This document shows positions 14,896 through 18,449 of a stretch of 18,449 nucleotides of DNA, one piece after another. The notes under the pieces were generated by a model. It ran no database searches, was not told the origin of the DNA, and worked only from the letters and a program-made list of their open reading frames with translations. Made by a program: the position numbers and the translations under genes. Positions within the stretch are counted from its first letter, which is position 1. Each line of letters begins with the position of its first letter. Source of the stretch: Ruminococcus sp. UBA7477 (GTDB taxonomy: Bacteria > Bacillota > Clostridia > Oscillospirales > Ruminococcaceae); contig DLOT01000023.1 in NCBI GenBank assembly GCA_002479715.1, positions 272 through 18,720 on the forward strand, read 5' to 3'.

Positions 14896-15726
14896 ATGCT
14901 CCGCGGTCTTGTTGATAAGTATGCCAACGAGTATATAATGATGACAAATGCCGAAAAAAGGGTAGTATTCAACGAAATAAAAAAGCGTGAAGAGAGGACC
15001 GCAAATTTTTTTTGGTATGTGTTTCTTGTTATGCTGATTTTAGCAGGCTCGGGAGGGTGGCTGGGCTTCTTTGTTTTTGAAATGTCTCATTCGCTTGGCG
15101 GCGACATTGTTGTAGTTATGACGATGTTATTTGCGGTCGGTTTGTTTGTTCTTGTGTCTATCTCGCGTTCTTCTGAAAATGTTATATGGCTGTGGGCTGT
15201 GATGATAACTGTTGTTATCGGGATAGAGCCGACCTCGGGAAGCGTCTTATTTGCATTGCCTTGGCTGCCGTTTTTTGTCATTGCGGAGACAAAAATGATC
15301 GCTATGAAGAAGCAGCCCGGATACCCTGCCTTTCAGGAAAAAACGCAGACGGCTCAATATAACATGACCGAGGAGCAGTATACAGCCTATATGAATAAGC
15401 AATTAGTGGATATGGACGATCCCGAACAGGCACGGCGGCGCGATTCTGAGAATCTGGATAAGATACTTGAAGGAAAAATGAACCTCGACCAGTTTCTCGG
15501 CGTTGACAGGGAAAAAGGCTTTATGAACGAAGCGATCAAAGCAAAGGATATGTCACGGCTGGCAAAAAGCGATAAAAAGAATGAGAAAAAGGAGCTTTCC
15601 GCCGAGGACTTCTTTAAAAGGTTTGAAACAAGAGGCGGAAGTATTAATGAGAAGACCACGAGCGACGGCGGCTCGATACATATGAAAGCGGCTATAGATA
15701 CGAATAACGGAGGAAGCAATGACTAA
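14896..15726 (+). CDS. Integral membrane protein with long charged cytoplasmic tail, paralogue of the previous gene
   Basis: 276 residues, ATG 14896, 2 bp after the previous stop, with GAGGAGG at 14882-14888. N-terminal Y-I-M-M-T-N-A-E-K-R (13-22), helices about 37-61, 70-88, 97-111 and 115-131, then Q-P-G-Y-P-A-F (140-146). The C-terminal 130 residues are cytoplasmic, charged and partly repetitive in composition: L-D-K-I-L-E-G-K-M-N-L-D-Q-F (187-200) resembles a short helical motif, then Lys-rich and Gly/Ser-rich disorder. The tail is about 75 residues longer than that of the paralogue. The last 8 bp overlap the TrpF-like gene, so translation is coupled. No recognised family. Confidence 0.85.
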   Translation: MLRGLVDKYANEYIMMTNAEKRVVFNEIKKREERTANFFWYVFLVMLILAGSGGWLGFFVFEMSHSLGGDIVVVMTMLFAVGLFVLVSISRSSENVIWLWAVMITVVIGIEPTSGSVLFALPWLPFFVIAETKMIAMKKQPGYPAFQEKTQTAQYNMTEEQYTAYMNKQLVDMDDPEQARRRDSENLDKILEGKMNLDQFLGVDREKGFMNEAIKAKDMSRLAKSDKKNEKKELSAEDFFKRFETRGGSINEKTTSDGGSIHMKAAIDTNNGGSND

Positions 15727-16312
15727 GGTTAAGATCAGTGGTATAAGAACAGCGGATGACATAGCCTGTGCAAATGAAGTCCAGCCGGAGTTTGTGGGTC
15801 TGGTTTTTTGCGACGGCAGATACAGGCTGACGGGAAATATCGCGAGCAAGCTGATTTTTGGACTCAGGCCGGAGATCAAGACCGTTGGAATGTTTAAAAA
15901 TCAGGAGATCGGCGAGATCACAGCGCTTCTCTCGGCGGGCGTTGCCGATTGGGTGGAGCTTTGCGGTGACGAGAGCGAGGACTTTATCAGAGCGCTCAAG
16001 CTTCGGGCAGAGGTGAAGGTGATAAAGAGATGTAGTTTATCCGTGGACTTTGAAAAGGATATTTTGAAGATCAACGAAAGCTTTGCGGACTACATATCCG
16101 TTTCCGCAAGGGATCTGGTAAGAGCGCCTGAAACGCATGAGCTGCTGAAGAAGCCGTTTTTTGTTACCGGCAGCTTCACGACCGAGTCGGTGGGCGAGCT
16201 GATAAAAAGCTTTTCACCGTTTGCGGTAGACGCCGTTATCAGCCCCGAAAACAGGAGCAGTGTAAACAGATACGTCTTTAAGGGGCTTTGTGACGAGGTT
16301 CTTAAATATTGA
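15719..16312 (+). CDS. TrpF-like (phosphoribosylanthranilate isomerase fold) protein, catalytic residues lost
   Basis: 197 residues, ATG 15719, GGAGG at 15709-15713, overlapping the upstream gene. The N-terminus K-V-K-I-S-G-I-R aligns with the TrpF signature K-I-C-G; G-L-V-F, V-G-M-F-K-N (56-61) and V-E-L-C-G-D-E (79-85) match the later TrpF strands (usually V-Q-L-H-G). But the general-base Cys at position 7 is Ser, the strand that should carry the general-acid Asp (L-L-D) reads Y-I-S-V-S-A (125-130), and the G-G-T-G phosphate loop is absent. A normal isomerase reaction in tryptophan synthesis is therefore unlikely. No other trp gene is in the window; the neighbours are membrane proteins and a glycosidase. 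It may be a repurposed (beta/alpha)8 barrel or a sugar-phosphate-binding protein. The fold assignment is fairly sure, the function open. Confidence 0.82.
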   Translation: MTKVKISGIRTADDIACANEVQPEFVGLVFCDGRYRLTGNIASKLIFGLRPEIKTVGMFKNQEIGEITALLSAGVADWVELCGDESEDFIRALKLRAEVKVIKRCSLSVDFEKDILKINESFADYISVSARDLVRAPETHELLKKPFFVTGSFTTESVGELIKSFSPFAVDAVISPENRSSVNRYVFKGLCDEVLKY

Positions 16313-16324
16313 GGAGACATTATT

Positions 16325-17308
16325 ATGGAAAGACTTTTTTGTAAAGGATATACATGGGGCGCATTTTCAAAAAGCGGCGTGTATCAGACCGAAGAGGCCT
16401 TAGCGTCCATGAAAAGGCTTGCTTCAGACGGGCTTGACTGGATTTGCATTCCGGTCAATGCATATCAGGAAACCTATATGTCAACGTTTATCGGCTCTCT
16501 TTACGGAAGGACCCAGACCGATGATGATGTTCGCTGTGCGATCTCACGCGCCAAGAGCCTCGGACTGAAGGTCTGCCTCAAGCCGATGGTCGATTGCCTT
16601 GACGGCGTATGGAGGGCAAGGATACATTTCCCCGAGGAGGGCAGGGCGGACTATATCGGAAGATGGTTTGCACAATACAGGCAGTTTATTTTGCATTATG
16701 CCTGGATCGCAGAAGAAACCGGCTGTGAAATGTTCTGCTCAGGCTGCGAGATGGACGGCATGGACGTTTGCACCGAAAGGGTCGTTTCGGTTATAAAGGA
16801 TATCAGGAAAGTATACAGCGGTATTTTGATGCATAACATAAATCACGGCGATGAATTTAAATATCCATGGCTTGGAGCGCTCGACGTTATCGGCATCTCG
16901 GCATATTACACTGTTTCCGACGGCGAGGACGTTTCGCTTGAAAGAATGCTCCGCGAGTGGGAAAAGGTCAGAGAGCGCATTGAGCAAGCGCAGAAAAAAT
17001 ATCAGAAGCCGATAATGTTCGCTGAGATCGGAATAAGAAATGAACACGGCTGCTCGAAATATCCATACGACTTTCACCACCGCCCCGAGATCCCCATTGA
17101 CGAGGACGAGCAGGCGGCATTTTATGAAAGCGCGCTCAGAACCTTTTGGGATGTTCCGTGGTTTTCGGGATTCTTCTGGTGGGACTGGAAGGCCAAGCTC
17201 CCGCCTGAGGAGGAAGCAGGCAAAAACCGCGATTTCACTGTCTACGGCAAGAAAGCGGAGGCAGTCTTGAAAAAGTGGTATCTGGGTCATAAAACAGACT
17301 GCTTGTAG
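16325..17308 (+). CDS. GH113 family glycoside hydrolase, intracellular beta-mannanase/mannosidase type
   Basis: 327 residues, ATG 16325, GAGGAG at 16311-16316 overlapping the previous stop. No signal peptide, so cytoplasmic. It starts K-G-Y-T-W-G-A (7-13), then T-D-D-D-V-R (65-70), L-G-L-K-V-C-L-K-P-M-V-D (79-90), F-I-L-H-Y-A (121-126), the acid/base Glu E142 in C-S-G-C-E-M, and the nucleophile E234 in M-F-A-E-I-G-I. This motif order and length match GH113, whose founding member is the Alicyclobacillus beta-1,4-mannanase; the F-F-W-W-D-W block (283-288) is also typical. It would act on imported manno-oligosaccharides, but no transporter is in the window and the specificity is inferred. It ends the operon begun at 14151. 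Its last 15 codons (TAG included) recur, diverged, 633 bp downstream. Confidence 0.88.
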   Translation: MERLFCKGYTWGAFSKSGVYQTEEALASMKRLASDGLDWICIPVNAYQETYMSTFIGSLYGRTQTDDDVRCAISRAKSLGLKVCLKPMVDCLDGVWRARIHFPEEGRADYIGRWFAQYRQFILHYAWIAEETGCEMFCSGCEMDGMDVCTERVVSVIKDIRKVYSGILMHNINHGDEFKYPWLGALDVIGISAYYTVSDGEDVSLERMLREWEKVRERIEQAQKKYQKPIMFAEIGIRNEHGCSKYPYDFHHRPEIPIDEDEQAAFYESALRTFWDVPWFSGFFWWDWKAKLPPEEEAGKNRDFTVYGKKAEAVLKKWYLGHKTDCL

Positions 17309-17328
17309 TCTTAAGGTATTCGTTTTGT
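17264..17328 (+). repeat. Direct repeat copy 1 (3' end of GH113 gene and flank)
   Basis: This segment covers the last 15 codons of the GH113 gene and 20 bp beyond. It aligns without gaps to 17897-17961 at a constant offset of 633 bp, 54 of 65 positions identical by hand count (41 of 47 from 17264 to 17310). Confidence 0.85.
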
Positions 17329-17370
17329 GAGAGGGAAAACTGATTCCTGCGATTTGTAAGGTGTGTAGGT

Positions 17371-17868
17371 ATGAAAATCATTAACGAAGCGGATGAGAAG
17401 TTTAAGGATAAACAAGGAGAACTTTGTGAATTTCTGTTTGGTATGCTGCGTGAGATCAATGTGATTGAACGGAAAATTATTGAACGTCAAGATTCGATAT
17501 CAGCAAAGATTCCCGAGTTGACTGTCGCTCAGATAGATGCTGAATGGGAGGCACTGTGGGAGGATTATCACAAGGACTATCAGCATATAGTTGCGGACAG
17601 ATGTACTGAAAAGTTGTTGTTAAAGACCTATGGAATGTCGATCAACTCTAATATAACATATCGCTGGGCAGAGGAAAGCTATAAGGACTGCACAGCCGTT
17701 TTTCAAATGTCAACGCCGAAAAAAGCGGTTATTGAAGTGCGTTACAGCTTTGGAGGATTGGATTACGCAGACAGGTTCACACTGATTAAATCGGGAGAAA
17801 AATGGTTAGTGAACGCACATAATTGGTGGACTGCCTACGATAATGTGTGGCATAGGGGACATATTTGA
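17371..17868 (+). CDS. Hypothetical protein, possible NTF2-like fold
   Basis: 165 residues, ATG 17371 with AAGGTG about 8 bp upstream. N-terminal half is helical and charged (K-F-K-D-K-Q-G-E-L to about 60), with Trp pair W58/W62; the second half has alternating strands, V-I-E-V-R-Y-S-F-G then F-T-L-I-K-S-G-E-K-W-L-V-N-A-H-N-W-W. A final strand of the kind S-G-E-K-W-L-V is common in NTF2-like and some immunity proteins, but I cannot name a family. GC is lower than its neighbours: 173 of 420 bases (41%) over 17401-17820 against 95 of 180 (53%) over 16441-16620 in the GH113 gene. It sits between two diverged copies of the GH113 3' end, which suggests it arrived by insertion or gene replacement. 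It could be a stand-alone immunity protein (inference). No signal peptide. Confidence 0.75.
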   Translation: MKIINEADEKFKDKQGELCEFLFGMLREINVIERKIIERQDSISAKIPELTVAQIDAEWEALWEDYHKDYQHIVADRCTEKLLLKTYGMSINSNITYRWAEESYKDCTAVFQMSTPKKAVIEVRYSFGGLDYADRFTLIKSGEKWLVNAHNWWTAYDNVWHRGHI

Positions 17869-17896
17869 TTGCTGTCGGTTTTAAGTGCCGCAGTCC

Positions 17897-17941
17897 GTCT
17901 TGAAAAAGTGGTATATGGGTCATGAAACATATCGCTTGTAA
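17897..17941 (+). pseudogene. 3' remnant of a second GH113 gene
   Basis: Read in the GH113 frame, 17897-17941 gives V-L-K-K-W-Y-M-G-H-E-T-Y-R-L and TAA, against V-L-K-K-W-Y-L-G-H-K-T-D-C-L and TAG at the true gene end. Frame and stop position are kept and five residues differ. No upstream part of the gene remains: before 17897 similarity falls away. It is a coding relic, with repeat similarity running on to 17961. Confidence 0.8.
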
Positions 17942-17961
17942 TCGAATTGTTTTCGTTTTGT
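17897..17961 (+). repeat. Direct repeat copy 2
   Basis: This is the partner of 17264-17328. The conserved TTCGTTTTGT at 17952-17961 matches 17319-17328, so homology continues past the stop codon into non-coding sequence and ends just before the -35 box of the next promoter. Confidence 0.85.
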
Positions 17962-17963
17962 TG

Positions 17964-17992
17964 TTGCACTGATAATAAATGTGTGCTATAAT
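17964..17992 (+). promoter_or_regulatory. Extended -10 promoter for the gene at 18056
   Basis: TTGCAC at 17964-17969, a 17-bp spacer and TATAAT at 17987-17992 preceded by TGC (extended -10). The ATG is 63 bp beyond the -10, with AAAGGA at 18043-18048. Confidence 0.75.
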
Positions 17993-18055
17993 ATAGAAAG
18001 ATCGAAGATATGTGTAATTCCGACAGTGTTCGGTGTTATTTGAAAGGATAAGGCT

Positions 18056-18449
18056 ATGAGTAATAACTATAATATCGGTGCCGGCAGGGCCGACGATTCT
18101 GATTTGCGCTTTAGCCATAAAGACAATATGCCGGATCAGACGTCTGCGACCGACAGACAACAAAAGGCTCGTCAGCTTGCCCGGCAGATCGCAATGAACA
18201 TCGGCAGCGACGACAGAGATGAATATTACGATAACTATGAACGTCCGGCTGAGCCGCTTTTGCGCGGCAATGAAGCTACAAAGGAGAGAAATATGCCGTC
18301 AAGATCTGTTGAATCGACCCAAAGAAGCGGTCAAAGCAGAAGCTCTGCACAAAGAAGCACCGCATCGAGAGGCTCTCAGACAAGAAGCTCCGGCGGTCAG
18401 AGAAGAGCGCCTCAGCAGCAGAGCCGCAGCGCTTCTTCGCAGCCCCGCA
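18056..18449 (+). CDS. N-terminal part of an unidentified protein, largely disordered (3' truncated by window)
   Basis: Open from ATG 18056 to the window edge, 131 codons and one base. AAAGGA lies 7 bp upstream and an extended -10 promoter precedes it. Residues 1-78 are polar and mixed in charge with an Arg/Gln-rich helix-like segment (R-Q-Q-K-A-R-Q-L-A-R-Q-I-A, 34-46) and an acidic stretch D-D-R-D-E-Y-Y-D (52-59). From about 79 on it is Ser/Arg/Gln/Gly low-complexity sequence with repeated Q-R-S and S-R-S. No signal peptide or membrane helix in the part seen. Such long basic disordered starts occur before membrane or cell-wall enzyme domains in Firmicutes, but the identity lies outside the window. 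Confidence 0.8.
   Translation, partial: MSNNYNIGAGRADDSDLRFSHKDNMPDQTSATDRQQKARQLARQIAMNIGSDDRDEYYDNYERPAEPLLRGNEATKERNMPSRSVESTQRSGQSRSSAQRSTASRGSQTRSSGGQRRAPQQQSRSASSQPR

Noticed and set aside
17296..17311. AGACT/AGTCT hairpin across the GH113 stop codon as terminator
   Set aside because: The stem is only 5 bp with no T-run, and the pairing is not kept in the diverged second copy.

Overview
The window looks like chromosome from a fibre-degrading Gram-positive gut or rumen bacterium, most likely Ruminococcus or a close Oscillospiraceae relative. This rests on a membrane-anchored GH5 cellulase with a CBM2-like module, low-complexity Thr/Lys and Ser/Asp linkers, secreted Asp/Pro-tailed surface proteins, a lipobox lipoprotein, a YdbC/PC4 protein, strong GGAGG ribosome-binding sites and consensus sigma-A promoters. 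The lineage is inferred from gene style, not from any marker gene. No tRNA, rRNA, CRISPR array or insertion sequence was seen.

Layout. (1) 1-3741, plus strand: the 3' end of a secreted or surface polysaccharide-active protein (Thr/Lys linker plus CBM2-like module), then a GH5_1-type cellulase with an N-terminal membrane anchor, then a short-chain dehydrogenase. The three are closely spaced and probably co-transcribed. (2) 3742-5777: two independently expressed exported proteins, one with a sortase-like or membrane tail and one a lipoprotein. Each has its own promoter and a strong terminator, and they share a Trp/Gly-rich motif. (3) 5789-9587: a two-gene operon of a CsbB/GtrB-type polyprenyl-phosphate sugar transferase and a YfhO-type GT-C membrane protein, translationally coupled, probably decorating a cell-surface polymer. 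(4) 9688-10705: a four-helix membrane protein ending in a zinc ribbon, with its own promoter and a terminator shared with the convergent operon. (5) 10704-14001, minus strand: a Wzx/RfbX-type flippase, a YdbC/PC4 ssDNA-binding protein and an Orn/Lys/Arg-decarboxylase-fold enzyme. (6) 14070-17308, plus strand, divergent from (5): a 38-residue membrane peptide, two tandem paralogous membrane proteins, a TrpF-like protein that has lost its catalytic residues, and an intracellular GH113 mannanase-type enzyme. (7) 17309-18449: an AT-richer gene of possible NTF2-like fold lying between the real 3' end of the GH113 gene and a diverged second copy of that 3' end, then a strong promoter and the disordered N-terminus of an unidentified protein cut by the window edge.

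The parts I would look at first are region (6), an operon of unrecognised membrane proteins, a probably non-catalytic TrpF homologue and a cytoplasmic glycosidase, and the 633-bp direct-repeat structure in region (7), which looks like the scar of a gene gain, gene replacement or collapsed tandem duplication.
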